A program made the position numbers and the translations under genes. Shown here one piece after another: positions 44,205 through 52,027 of a stretch of DNA of 64,000 nt. The DNA comes from Nocardia inohanensis NBRC 100128 (GTDB lineage Bacteria > Actinomycetota > Actinomycetes > Mycobacteriales > Mycobacteriaceae), in assembly GCF_001612945.1 (NCBI RefSeq), contig NZ_BDBK01000002.1, positions 1,048,547 to 1,112,546 of the forward strand, read 5' to 3'. Each line of letters begins with the position of its first letter. Positions within the stretch are counted from its first letter, which is position 1. The notes below the pieces were generated by a model. The model had not been told where the DNA came from. It was given only the letters and a program-made list of their open reading frames with translations, and did not search any database.

Positions 44205-44972
44205 ATGTGGGATCCGAAGCAATACCTGGCCTTCGATGATCACCGGGCGCGGCCCTTCTTCGACCTGATCGACCGGGTGCGGGCCGACCGGCCGCGGCGG
44301 GTGGTGGATCTGGGCTGCGGGCCCGGCAATCTCACCGAGACGCTCGCCGACCGCTGGCCCGGGGCCGAGCTCGAGGCCACCGACTCCTCACCCGAGATGG
44401 TCGCCGCCGCACGGGAACGGGGCATCGACGCCGAGCTCGAGGATGTGCGGGATTGGCGGCCGGCGGCGGACACCGATGTGGTGGTGGCCAACGCGGTCCT
44501 GCAATGGGTGCCCGATCATCAAGAGCTGCTGGCGAAATGGGTGCGCGAGCTGCCGGCCGGAGCCTGGCTGGCGTTCCAGGTCCCCGGCAATTTCGACGCG
44601 CCGTCCCATCGGGCGATCCGCGCGCTGGCCGCCGCCGACCGCTGGCGGACGGACCTGGCCTCGGCCCAGCTGCTGGAGCCCCGCGCGATCCTCGACCCGG
44701 CCGGATACGCCCAGCTGCTCACCGCGGCGGGATGCGTCGTGGATGCCTGGGAGACAACCTATCTCCAGCGCCTGACCGGCCCCGACCCCGTGCTCGAATG
44801 GGTAACCGGCACCGCCCTCACCCCCGTCCGCGACGTCCTCGAGGATGCCGACTGGACCGAATTCCGCGCCGAGCTCGCCCCGCTGCTCCGCGCCGAGTAT
44901 CCCCGGCAGCCGGACGGCACCACCTGGCTCCCCTTCCGCCGGGTCTTCGTCGTCACTCGGACGGCGGGGTGA
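44205..44972 (+). CDS. tam: trans-aconitate 2-methyltransferase-like SAM enzyme
   Basis: 255 aa, class I methyltransferase. MWDPKQYLAFDDHRARPFFD is the Tam opening, followed by the SAM-binding VVDLGCGPGNLTETLA, ATDSSPEMVAAA and VVVANAVLQWVPDH. VPGNFDAPSHRAIRALA is conserved in Tam of mycobacteria (Rv0294) and E. coli. The enzyme methyl-esterifies trans-aconitate, an aconitase by-product. TAGCGT ends 8 nt before ATG 44205 and no Shine-Dalgarno sequence is visible, so the mRNA is probably leaderless. Confidence 0.85.
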   Translation: MWDPKQYLAFDDHRARPFFDLIDRVRADRPRRVVDLGCGPGNLTETLADRWPGAELEATDSSPEMVAAARERGIDAELEDVRDWRPAADTDVVVANAVLQWVPDHQELLAKWVRELPAGAWLAFQVPGNFDAPSHRAIRALAAADRWRTDLASAQLLEPRAILDPAGYAQLLTAAGCVVDAWETTYLQRLTGPDPVLEWVTGTALTPVRDVLEDADWTEFRAELAPLLRAEYPRQPDGTTWLPFRRVFVVTRTAG

Positions 44973-44992
44973 TCCGGGGCGCAGTCTTGGCT

Positions 44993-45170
44993 TCAGGGGT
45001 CGAGACGGGTGCCGATGCGGCGGGCGGCCGCTGATACGAGCGGGGCGATGCGGCGGGGGTGCAGGCCGCGGCCGGAGGGTGCGGCGGTCGGGGCCGGTGG
45101 CGAAGGCGTCGAGCACCTCCGTCATGCGTTCGATCATCGACGACCGGGTCGCTGTCACTGCACTGTGCAT
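44993..45170 (-). pseudogene. IclR-family regulator remnant with internal deletion
   Basis: On the minus strand AGGGAGGT precedes ATG 45170 by 8 nt and the frame starts MHSAVTATRSSMIERMTEVL, then DAFATGPD, the N-terminus of an IclR regulator just before its helix-turn-helix. The frame then loses sense. Shifted by one base, the sequence continues SGRGLHPRRIAPLVSAAARR, then IGTRLDP and stop (44993-44995), like the last helix of IclR proteins. About 600 bp of the gene seems lost, leaving both ends in 178 bp. The ~333-bp gap between tam and the LLM gene holds nothing else. Confidence 0.5.
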
Positions 45171-45305
45171 GGCGAAAGACCTCCCTGGGCAACGGTATCG
45201 AGGCGACCCGGGCGGCGGATGGGCTGGTTTCACTGGATGGAACCGGCGGCGGATTTCCGGGCCGGCGTGGTGTTTGGGTGGGCGGGACACGCGCCGGGAG
45301 GACGG

Positions 45306-46334
45306 ATGAGCATGAAGGTGGATCTCCAGCTGGACGCGCGGCCGGATCGAGTGGTCGCGCGGGCGGCCGAGCTGGCGGCGCTGGGAGCGGACGGGTTGTT
45401 CACGTTCGAGGGACGGCACGATGTGTTCCTGCCATTGGCGGCGGTCGCGCCGAGGGTTCCGCTGGAGCTGATGACGAATGTGGCGATCGCGTTGCCGCGC
45501 AGCCCATTACACGCGGCGCACGCGGCCTGGTATCTACAGCTGGCCAGCGGCGGACGGTTCCGGCTGGGTCTCGGCTCGCAGGTGCGGCCGCATATCGAAA
45601 ACCGTTACGGCGCAACATGGTCGCGGCCGGCCGCGCGGATGGGCGAGTTCGTTTCGGCGGTGAAGGCGATTCTGGGGTCGTGGCAGGCGCGGACCCCGCT
45701 CGACTTCCGGGGCGAGTTCACGCGGCACACCTTGATGCCGCCCGCATTCGATCCCGGGCCCAATCCGGCCGGGATACCGCCGGTTTTGCTGGGTGGGCTG
45801 GGACCGCTCATGGTGCGCACCGCCGCGGAGGTCGCGGACGGGCTGCTGGTGATGCCCTTCAATACCGAGGCGCACTTCCGGCATCGCACGATGGCGGCGG
45901 TGCGCGCCGGGCTGGACCGCAGTGGGCGCGAGCTACCGGATTTCGCGGTGATTCCGCAGGTGATGGCCGCGGTTGGCCGGAACGCCGCCGAACTGGAAGA
46001 AGCCGATGCGGCGGTGCGCCGGCTCGTCGCCTTCTATGGTTCGACACCGGCCTACCTTCCCGTATTGGAAGAGGAAGGGCGGGAAAGTCTTCAGCCCCGA
46101 TTGCACGCCCTGACCAAACGCGGCGCGGTCGCGGAGATGGCCGAGTTGATCGATGACGGATTGTTGTCGGCGGTGGCGGTGCGCGGGACGCCGGAGCAGT
46201 GCGCCGATCAGATCGGCCGGCGGTTCGGTGATGTCGCGGAACGGGTCTGCGTCTACTTTCCGGGATGCTCGCCGCCGGACCGATACCTCATCGATCTGGT
46301 GTCGGCGCTGCATCGGGTGCCTGCTCGTGCCTGA
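45306..46334 (+). CDS. LLM-class F420-dependent oxidoreductase (TIGR03617-like)
   Basis: 342 aa. MKVDLQLDARPDRVVARAAE, GLFTFEGRHDVFLPLAAVAP, LASGGRFRLGLGSQVRPHIE and PPVLLGGLGPLMVRTAAEVA are the conserved blocks of this F420-linked subgroup. The pathway is unknown. GGGAGG lies 5 nt before ATG 45306 (a second ATG is at 45312). The 3' end overlaps the convergent enoyl-CoA hydratase gene by 47 bp. The IclR remnant at 44993 is divergently placed and may once have controlled it. Confidence 0.85.
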   Translation: MSMKVDLQLDARPDRVVARAAELAALGADGLFTFEGRHDVFLPLAAVAPRVPLELMTNVAIALPRSPLHAAHAAWYLQLASGGRFRLGLGSQVRPHIENRYGATWSRPAARMGEFVSAVKAILGSWQARTPLDFRGEFTRHTLMPPAFDPGPNPAGIPPVLLGGLGPLMVRTAAEVADGLLVMPFNTEAHFRHRTMAAVRAGLDRSGRELPDFAVIPQVMAAVGRNAAELEEADAAVRRLVAFYGSTPAYLPVLEEEGRESLQPRLHALTKRGAVAEMAELIDDGLLSAVAVRGTPEQCADQIGRRFGDVAERVCVYFPGCSPPDRYLIDLVSALHRVPARA

Positions 46335-47157
46335 AACCCGCTGCATCCGAAGCATTTCCGTCGAATTCGGGCAGTTCGCTCGCGCGGCCGGTCCACTTGG
46401 GGGAGCGTCGCTCCTGAAACGCCCGCACACCCTCGCGGGCATCCTCATGACCCATCAGCAGCAGATGCAGATCGGTCTCCGACTCGCCCACGCCCGCCGA
46501 GTCGCGTTCGAACGACGACCACAGCAGCCGTTTGCTGGCCGCTACCGCCAGCGGCGCGGTGTTCTCGGCGATATCGCGCGCCAATTCCATTGCCGCGCCG
46601 AGTACTTGGTCCGCCGGCAGTGTCTCCAGGCACAGGCCCATCTCCCGGGCCCGCCGCCCGTCGAAGGTGTCCCCGGTGAGCAGCAGGTACGCGGCGCGGG
46701 AGACACCCACCAGTCGCGGCAGCACCCAATGCGAGTAAGCGTCACCGATCATCCCCCGGCGCACTTGCAGCACACCGTATTTGGCGTCCGTCGCCATCAG
46801 GCAGAGGTCGGCTTGCAAGGCCAAGGTGAGCCCGATGCCCAAGGCGTGACCGTTGACAGCCGCGATGACAGGTTTGCGAATCCGCCAGGCGGGCAACGCG
46901 ATTCCCGCCGCGCTGAACTCCGCACCGGACTCGCTGAAGGTGCGATCCCCGGCCCCGAGGTCCGCGCCCGCGCAGAAGGCGGGCGGCGCACCGGTGAGCA
47001 CTACGACCCGGACCTCGTCCGCGCCGTCGCAATAGCGGTATGCCGCGGTCAGTTCCGCACCCATTTCACCGGTGAAGGCATTGCGCCGCGCGGGCCGATT
47101 CAGGGTCACTACCGCGATCCCCTCATCGACCTCCATTCGCAGAGTCTCGAACTCCAT
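46288..47157 (-). CDS. enoyl-CoA hydratase/isomerase family protein
   Basis: 289 aa, crotonase fold. Oxyanion-hole segments are GAPPAFCAGADLGAG and AAVNGHALGIGLTLALQADL; the position of the hydratase Glu pair is not clearly kept (GVLQVRRGMIGDAY), so isomerase or other crotonase chemistry is possible. The C-terminal ~25 residues are a low-complexity extension. ATG 47157 has AAGGA 9 nt upstream. Divergent from the CYP125-like P450 gene with only 36 bp between, so the two probably share control and could act on the same sterol or lipid side chain. Confidence 0.8.
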   Translation of the reverse strand: MEFETLRMEVDEGIAVVTLNRPARRNAFTGEMGAELTAAYRYCDGADEVRVVVLTGAPPAFCAGADLGAGDRTFSESGAEFSAAGIALPAWRIRKPVIAAVNGHALGIGLTLALQADLCLMATDAKYGVLQVRRGMIGDAYSHWVLPRLVGVSRAAYLLLTGDTFDGRRAREMGLCLETLPADQVLGAAMELARDIAENTAPLAVAASKRLLWSSFERDSAGVGESETDLHLLLMGHEDAREGVRAFQERRSPKWTGRASELPEFDGNASDAAGFRHEQAPDAAPTPDR

Positions 47158-47193
47158 CACTGACCATCCTTCGAAACGAACGCAGGAGCAACC

Positions 47194-48420
47194 ATGCCGA
47201 ATCCATTGATACCAGCCGGATTCGATTTCACCGACCCCGAACTCTGGGCGACCCGGAGCCCCATCGCGGAATTCACCGAACTGCGCCGGAACGCACCCGT
47301 ATGGTGGAATGCGCAAACGCCCGAACAGGCGGCGCCCTTCGGTGACGAAGGCTATTGGGTGGTGAGCCGGCACGAGGATATTCGCGAGATCTCCAGGCAG
47401 CCGGAACTATTCTCGTCCAGCCGCAATGGCGCGATCATCCGCATGCCCTCGGATACCACCCCCGAGCAGATGGAACTCAATGGCGCGTCGCTGGTGAACA
47501 TGGATCCGCCCAAGCACACCCGAACCCGCCGCATCGTTTCCAAGGGCTTCACACCGCGTGCGGTCGAGGGATTACGTGCGGCCCTCACCGAACGTGCCGA
47601 GCGAATTGTCCACGAGGCCAAGAAGACCGGTGGTGGCGACTTCGTACAGCAGGTTTCCTGCGAACTCCCATTGCAGGCGATCGCCGAACTCCTCGGTGTA
47701 CCGCAGCAGGATCGCCATCGGCTGTTCGACTGGTCCAATCAAATGCTCAGCTATGACGATCCGGAATACGACGACCCGCTCGCCGCCGCGGCCGAAATCC
47801 TGGGCTACGCCTGGAATATGGCCGAACAGCGCCGTGCCTGCCCCGCCGACGATATCGTCAGCCGGCTCGTCACCGCCGATCTCGACGGCGAGGCGCTGGG
47901 ATCCGACGAATTCGGCTTCTTCGTGATCCTGCTGACGGTGGCGGGCAACGAAACCACCCGCAACGCCATCTCCCACGGCATGAAGGCTTTCGTCGATCAC
48001 CCCGACCAATGGGAGCTGTTCCGCGCCCAGCGCCCGCGCACCGCCCCCGACGAAATCGTCCGCTGGGCCACCCCCGTCACCGCCTTCCAGCGCACCGCGA
48101 CCCGCGACACCGAACTCGGCGGCCAACCCATCGCCGCGGGTGATCGTGTCGGAATGTTCTACAGCTCAGCCAATTTCGACGAGACCGCCTTCACCGACCC
48201 GTTCACCTTCGACATCCTCCGCAACCCCAACCCGCACCTGGGCTTCGGCGGCACCGGCACCCACTACTGCGTCGGCGCCAACCTCGCCCGCCTCGAAATC
48301 GACCTCATGTTCAACGCCATCGCCGACGCCATGCCGAACCTGCGCCAGCTCGCCCAGCCCGAACGCCTCCGCTCGGGCTGGATCAACGGCATCAAACACT
48401 GGCGAGTCGCCTACAGCTGA
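47194..48420 (+). CDS. cyp125: cytochrome P450, CYP125-like (sterol C26/27 hydroxylase)
   Basis: 408 aa. Heme-binding motif GFGGTGTHYCVGANLAR with Cys 359, I-helix AGNETTRN, K-helix EIVRWATP and the long stretches FDFTDPELWATRSPIAEF and DFVQQVSCELPLQAIAELLG closely follow mycobacterial CYP125A1, which oxidises the cholesterol side-chain terminus to start its breakdown. No other cholesterol-pathway gene except the divergent crotonase is nearby, so this may be a paralogue outside the main cluster. The ATG follows GCAGGAG at 7 nt. Confidence 0.88.
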   Translation: MPNPLIPAGFDFTDPELWATRSPIAEFTELRRNAPVWWNAQTPEQAAPFGDEGYWVVSRHEDIREISRQPELFSSSRNGAIIRMPSDTTPEQMELNGASLVNMDPPKHTRTRRIVSKGFTPRAVEGLRAALTERAERIVHEAKKTGGGDFVQQVSCELPLQAIAELLGVPQQDRHRLFDWSNQMLSYDDPEYDDPLAAAAEILGYAWNMAEQRRACPADDIVSRLVTADLDGEALGSDEFGFFVILLTVAGNETTRNAISHGMKAFVDHPDQWELFRAQRPRTAPDEIVRWATPVTAFQRTATRDTELGGQPIAAGDRVGMFYSSANFDETAFTDPFTFDILRNPNPHLGFGGTGTHYCVGANLARLEIDLMFNAIADAMPNLRQLAQPERLRSGWINGIKHWRVAYS

Positions 48421-48569
48421 CCCGCGCGGCGGCGACGCCCCGCCGATTGAGAATGCCGATTCCCACACCCGCCCGAATCCGTAACCCCCACCGGCCCAAC
48501 CTCATAAACCCCCTCTGACCACACGATTAGGCCCTGGTCTCCGCACCTGTGTAGGGTTGTACATACCGA

Positions 48570-48643
48570 CGCGGGGTGGAGCAGCTCGGTAGCTCGCTGG
48601 GCTCATAACCCAGAGGTCGCAGGTTCAAATCCTGTCCCCGCTA
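48570..48643 (+). tRNA. initiator tRNA-fMet (CAT), copy 2
   Basis: Identical over 74 nt to copy 1, no CCA encoded. The upstream block CTGACCACACGATTAGG is shared with copy 3. Confidence 0.95.
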
Positions 48644-48651
48644 CTACGATA

Positions 48652-48681
48652 AAGGCCCGGAACCACCAGGTTCCGGGCCTT
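48652..48681 (+). terminator. terminator of tRNA-fMet copy 2
   Basis: AAGGCCCGGAACC and GGTTCCGGGCCTT form a 13-bp stem around ACCA, followed by a T-rich stretch. Confidence 0.85.
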
Positions 48682-48696
48682 CTTCTTGTTCAACTG

Positions 48697-49128
48697 TCAG
48701 CCGTACAGCTGTACGAATCGCTCCAGGGACCGTTCCACGTCCCCGCGAAGCGCGCGGGCGACCACCGAACCGATGGGTCCGAACAGTGGTGCGCCGCCGA
48801 GGTCGAAGTCGGCGGTGACCTTCGATCCACCCGGTGCCGCGGCCACTCGCAATTCGATGCCGAACTTCGTTCCACCGATGCCCGACCCGTTGAGGACCAG
48901 CCGATTCGGCGGCTCAGCGGTCTTGACCGTCCAGGTGACGCGATTGCGGAACCCCTTCACGGTCGCGACGCCGACCAACCGCGTGCCCGGGGTCAACCCC
49001 TCGGGAACCGGCCCCCGCCACCCCTCGTGCAGCGTCAGCCACTTGTCCAGTTCAGGCAGGTCGGAGGCGTGCGACCAGGCCTGGTCGGGCGGGATCGGAA
49101 CATCTACGGAAACCTTGAGCTTGGCCAC
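48697..49128 (-). CDS. SRPBCC-family protein
   Basis: 143 aa. KVSVDVPIPPDQAWSHASDL, PELDKWLTLHEGWRG, LTPGTRLVGVATVKGFRNRV and the GDVERSLERF tail fit the SRPBCC type common in mycobacteria and nocardiae. Ligand unknown. GTG 49128 has no ribosome-binding site, but a TATTAT -10 box ends exactly 7 nt upstream, so the mRNA is probably leaderless. The promoter is covered by an inverted repeat. Confidence 0.75.
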   Translation of the reverse strand: MAKLKVSVDVPIPPDQAWSHASDLPELDKWLTLHEGWRGPVPEGLTPGTRLVGVATVKGFRNRVTWTVKTAEPPNRLVLNGSGIGGTKFGIELRVAAAPGGSKVTADFDLGGAPLFGPIGSVVARALRGDVERSLERFVQLYG

Positions 49129-49135
49129 GACAGCG

Positions 49136-49167
49136 ATAATATCTGTTACAGGATGTAGCTCTAACAG
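49136..49167 (-). promoter_or_regulatory. leaderless promoter and inverted repeat for the SRPBCC gene
   Basis: Minus-strand -10 TATTAT (49136-49141) ends 7 nt before GTG 49128. CTGTTA (49143-49148) and TAACAG (49162-49167) are inverted arms placed between -10 and -35, the place for a repressor. Confidence 0.5.
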
Positions 49168-49224
49168 GGGCAGGCTGTCGTTTCGCACACGAATGAGTCC
49201 GACGACATCGGGTACCTGCTGGTT

Positions 49225-49362
49225 ATGGAAATCTTCGTGATCATCGGCATTGCAGTGCTGGTCGGCGTCGTCCTACTGCGCCGGCGGTCCAGGAGCAACC
49301 GCCCGGACACCGACTTCACCACCGGTAATCCGCCGTCCAGCAAGAGCGACGACGGGATCTGA
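49225..49362 (+). CDS. small single-helix membrane protein, 45 aa
   Basis: MEIFVIIGIAVLVGVVLLRR forms one transmembrane helix with a positive exit (RRRSRSNR), followed by a polar tail PDTDFTTGNPPSSKSDDG. Such small proteins are frequent in nocardiae; function unknown. There is no clear Shine-Dalgarno sequence. It lies between the divergent SRPBCC promoter and tRNA copy 3. It could be a chance frame, but the helix and tail look genuine. Confidence 0.5.
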   Translation: MEIFVIIGIAVLVGVVLLRRRSRSNRPDTDFTTGNPPSSKSDDGI

Positions 49363-49445
49363 CCACACGGTCGGAAGCAAAAACAGCTTCTGACCACACG
49401 ATTAGGTCCTAGGTCCCGCCCCTGTGTACGGTTATGTCTACCCGA

Positions 49446-49519
49446 CGCGGGGTGGAGCAGCTCGGTAGCTCGCTGGGCTCATAACCCAGAGGTCGCAGGT
49501 TCAAATCCTGTCCCCGCTA
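49446..49519 (+). tRNA. initiator tRNA-fMet (CAT), copy 3
   Basis: Identical over 74 nt to copies 1 and 2, no CCA encoded. The upstream sequence shares CTGACCACACGATTAGG with copy 2. Confidence 0.95.
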
Positions 49520-49527
49520 CTACGGCG

Positions 49528-49560
49528 AACGGCTCCGGAACCACTGGTTCCGGAGCCGTT
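49528..49560 (+). terminator. terminator of tRNA-fMet copy 3
   Basis: AACGGCTCCGGAACC and GGTTCCGGAGCCGTT form a 15-bp stem around ACT, followed by TCTCG. The ~250 bp from here to the ImmA/IrrE gene hold regulatory repeats but no confident gene. Confidence 0.85.
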
Positions 49561-49682
49561 TCTCGTTCTCTCCGATGTTCAACACACCCCGCTTCGACAT
49601 CGAGCGCGGTCCGTCAGGGAGGGGCGCTCGGCCTCCGAGCCGGCGGTGCGGTGCGGTGCCGAGCACGCCTCGCGAACCGATG

Positions 49683-49748
49683 TTGCTGTGAGGCAACGGA
49701 TCTGGAAGATTCACGAACACGATACTCATGCTGTGAGGGTGTCTCACA
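49683..49748. promoter_or_regulatory. paired inverted repeats upstream of the ImmA/IrrE gene
   Basis: GTTGC-TGTGAG-GCAAC (49683-49698) and ATGCTGTGAG at 49728, which runs into the palindrome TGTGAG-GGTGT-CTCACA (49732-49748), share the core TGCTGTG with the site at 51983. A further pair, GGACAG/CTGTCC (49756-49761 and 49781-49786), lies over a possible -35/-10 (TTGGAC, TACTGT). Confidence 0.45.
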
Positions 49749-49817
49749 TTCATTTGGACAGCGAACGGTAGAAGCCGGTACTGTCCGAATCCATGAGCGA
49801 TGGTCTGGAGCTAGCCA

Positions 49818-50378
49818 ATGGTCCTGGGCGCGAGGGGAATCGCTGACAGCGCGGTCCGGACTACGAGCATGACGCGAAGCGCGCGACGCCGAACGTTGAC
49901 CGCGGTGCAACGACACACCGCACAGCTGTATCCGTTCACACTGCCGGAGTTCAGCCGGATCTTGTTCGAAGTCAGCGGAATCCCGGTGCGGATCGCCCCC
50001 AGCACCACGCTGCCGCCGGCGGTCGCGGGCCGGTGGTTGCATACCGACGGGGGAGAGCTCATCGAGTACGACGCCGCCCTGCCGACGATCGCCCGCATCA
50101 ATACCGTGCTGCACGAGGCCGGTCATATCCTGCACGGTCACACCGCGATCGAGTTGCGGATCGACGCGGGGCTGGCGATGTGTTCGGTGCTGGGCCCGCG
50201 GGCCATCGCGAACTTCGCGCACGGGCGGTACCGGTCGTCGTTCGATGTGGGTGTCGAACGGGAGGCAGAGGCGTTCGCACGCCGCACCCTGCGCACCATC
50301 CTGTGGAGTGGAAGCGGCACCAGTGAAAGCGCCAAAATGCTTACCGCGCTTGGTGTTCCGCGCACCCGAATCGAGTAG
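49818..50378 (+). CDS. ImmA/IrrE-family metallo-endopeptidase
   Basis: 186 aa. The zinc motif HEAGH (H99, E100, H103) lies in NTVLHEAGHILHGHT, with later acidic residues (VEREAEAFARR) supplying the third ligand, as in ImmA/IrrE (DUF955). These peptidases inactivate XRE-type repressors, so the XRE gene 1 kb downstream is the likely target. CTGGAG lies about 7-9 nt before ATG 49818; ATG 49869 is an alternative. A 17-codon out-of-frame ORF (49793-49846) overlaps the start region. The next gene begins 5 bp after the stop. Confidence 0.8.
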   Translation: MVLGARGIADSAVRTTSMTRSARRRTLTAVQRHTAQLYPFTLPEFSRILFEVSGIPVRIAPSTTLPPAVAGRWLHTDGGELIEYDAALPTIARINTVLHEAGHILHGHTAIELRIDAGLAMCSVLGPRAIANFAHGRYRSSFDVGVEREAEAFARRTLRTILWSGSGTSESAKMLTALGVPRTRIE

Positions 50379-50383
50379 ACGCC

Positions 50384-51448
50384 ATGGTGCAGTTCAGTGC
50401 CGCGGTGGCGAGCCTGCTATTCGTCGGCGTGCTCGCGGCAATCTGGCAGTTGCCGCCGCAGGGCGCGCGCGGCCAGCGCGCCCCGATCGCCGTGCTGGCG
50501 CTCTTGTGCGTCAGCTATCTGCTGATCACGCCGCGCTCGGAGACGTTGTTCGCGGCGGTATGGGTCAACTCCGCGTATCTGCTGAGTCATCTGTGCATCC
50601 TGGCCGCGCTCGCGCTGTCCATGCTGTACTGGTCGCACTACCTGTCGGCTGATCCGCCGAGTCGCCGCCGCGCCCTGACGGTGCGTGCGGTGTACGGCAC
50701 GGTCGCCGTCGTCTTGATCGTTCTGTTCGCCACCTCGGCACAGCGGCCGCACGGAGTTGGCTACGGGTGGGAACTGGCCGCCGTCCCGCGTATGCGGATC
50801 TACTGGATCCTCCAGGCGGTCACGGTGATTCACGCGGTGTACCCGCTGGCCCGCGCGGCCGCTCGCGCATATCGGCAGGAGATCGCGTGGCGGCGCAAGC
50901 TGCTGGCGGTGCTGACCGGGACGACCGTCGTTTTCATCGGATATGAGCTCTGGGTGATCGTCGTGGTCACGTTCTGGCCCGATGTGCCGCCGTCCTGGGG
51001 GCAGATCGTCACCGTGGTCCTGCAGATCACCGTCGGCGTGCTGCTCGTGGTCGGCACCTTCGGCCCGATGGTGGTGGGCGCGTTCAACAGCGCGCGCATC
51101 GCGATGTCGTATGTCGAACAGCTCGAGCCGCTGCATCATTGGCTGATGCAGCGCTACCCGCAGGTGCGCTTCCGGACACGGATGAGCCTGCGGGCCGAAA
51201 CGCGGGTCACCGAGATGCTGATCGAGATCAGTGACGGCCTGCGGCTGTTGCAGCGCGACGAACCGATGGTGGCCGCGTATCACCGGCTCGATCACGACAC
51301 CATCCGTGCCGTGGAGCACGACCGAACCCACCATGCCGCATACGAATTGGCGGCCGCGGCGTTGTTCCGCACCCGGCAGATCAGTGCCGGGGTTCCGGCA
51401 GTTCCGGCGGGTCGGCCGGCAGGCCCTCCTGCACGCGCAGGAACTTGA
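50384..51448 (+). CDS. MAB_1171c-type multispanning membrane protein
   Basis: 354 aa. Seven hydrophobic helices fill residues ~5-235, beginning AAVASLLFVGVLAAIWQLPP, with a cytosolic C-terminal ~120 residues containing LHHWLMQRYPQVRFRTRM. This matches the actinobacterial family annotated as MAB_1171c putative transporter, typically encoded with an XRE regulator and an ImmA/IrrE peptidase. It may be a sensor or transporter for a signal that triggers repressor cleavage; no function is proven. The 3' end overlaps the convergent XRE gene by 68 bp. Confidence 0.75.
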   Translation: MVQFSAAVASLLFVGVLAAIWQLPPQGARGQRAPIAVLALLCVSYLLITPRSETLFAAVWVNSAYLLSHLCILAALALSMLYWSHYLSADPPSRRRALTVRAVYGTVAVVLIVLFATSAQRPHGVGYGWELAAVPRMRIYWILQAVTVIHAVYPLARAAARAYRQEIAWRRKLLAVLTGTTVVFIGYELWVIVVVTFWPDVPPSWGQIVTVVLQITVGVLLVVGTFGPMVVGAFNSARIAMSYVEQLEPLHHWLMQRYPQVRFRTRMSLRAETRVTEMLIEISDGLRLLQRDEPMVAAYHRLDHDTIRAVEHDRTHHAAYELAAAALFRTRQISAGVPAVPAGRPAGPPARAGT

Positions 51449-51815
51449 GGTAGTCGATCAGCGAGGCCATGGACTGCTGGGAGAGATCCATCGCCCGGAA
51501 GGCCAGCGCCTCGATATCGGGCGCGGTGGCCAGCCGCAGATATTCGATCTCCTGGCGACCCCGCTGCCAGGCCTCGTCATCGGTGAAGAACCGGATGTCC
51601 ACGTCGAACGCGGCCGCCAACCCGGCGGCGTGTTTGAGCGAGGGATTCTGCTTCAGCCCCGAACGTAGCTGGGAGACATACACGGCCGAGATCGGGTATC
51701 CGAGTTCGGTTGCGCGCCGGGCGATCTCGTCTGCGGTGTACCGGTGGCCCTGGGCGTTGGGCATCGTGCGGAACAGATATTCGAGTCGTTCGGAGAAGGC
51801 CGCTGCCTCGCCCAT
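51381..51815 (-). CDS. XRE-family regulator paired with ImmA/IrrE
   Basis: 144 aa. The helix-turn-helix (YTADEIARRATELGYPISAV, then YVSQLRSGLKQNPSLKHAAG) is followed by a helical tail (FDVDIRFFTDDEAWQRGRQE) common to repressors found beside ImmA/IrrE and MAB_1171c genes. Divergent from the biosynthetic operon at 52028 with 212 bp between; ATGC-N4-GCAT palindromes there are probable operators. It likely represses that operon until cleaved. ATG 51815 follows GTGGTGG at some distance, so the start is less certain. Confidence 0.8.
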   Translation of the reverse strand: MGEAAAFSERLEYLFRTMPNAQGHRYTADEIARRATELGYPISAVYVSQLRSGLKQNPSLKHAAGLAAAFDVDIRFFTDDEAWQRGRQEIEYLRLATAPDIEALAFRAMDLSQQSMASLIDYLKFLRVQEGLPADPPELPEPRH

Positions 51816-51851
51816 GTCAAGCCACCACTTTCCCCTTCTCGGCGTCGAATC

Positions 51852-51994
51852 ATGCTACAGCATCGCAGCATTCGGCCATGTCGGGATCCCGATCAGTGGT
51901 GAATCGATAGCAGGGCCTGCTCGATTGTGAACCAGGGCACACTTCCGTGACCGGCGTCCCGTATGCCACAGAAAAATGATTATGCTGTGGCATA
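51852..51994. promoter_or_regulatory. ATGC-N4-GCAT operators between the XRE gene and the biosynthetic operon
   Basis: ATGCTACAGCAT (51852-51863) and TATGCTGTGGCATA (51981-51994) share the form ATGC-N4-GCAT. The second is also the right half of a larger repeat, TATGCCACAG (51962-51971) with CTGTGGCATA (51985-51994). Positions fit control of both divergent genes. Confidence 0.55.
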
Positions 51995-52027
51995 TCCGCA
52001 GGGCAGTGGATGGGGATGAGATAGTCA

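Noticed and set aside
41874..49560. Integrative element attached at tRNA-fMet
   Set aside because: No integrase, recombinase or partial tRNA 3' duplication is present; the copies are full-length genes with their own terminators.
49793..49846. 17-codon ORF (MSDGLELANGP...) upstream of the ImmA/IrrE gene as a leader peptide
   Set aside because: It overlaps the gene start out of frame and lacks a ribosome-binding site; leaderless initiation from TACTGT is conceivable but too weak to call.
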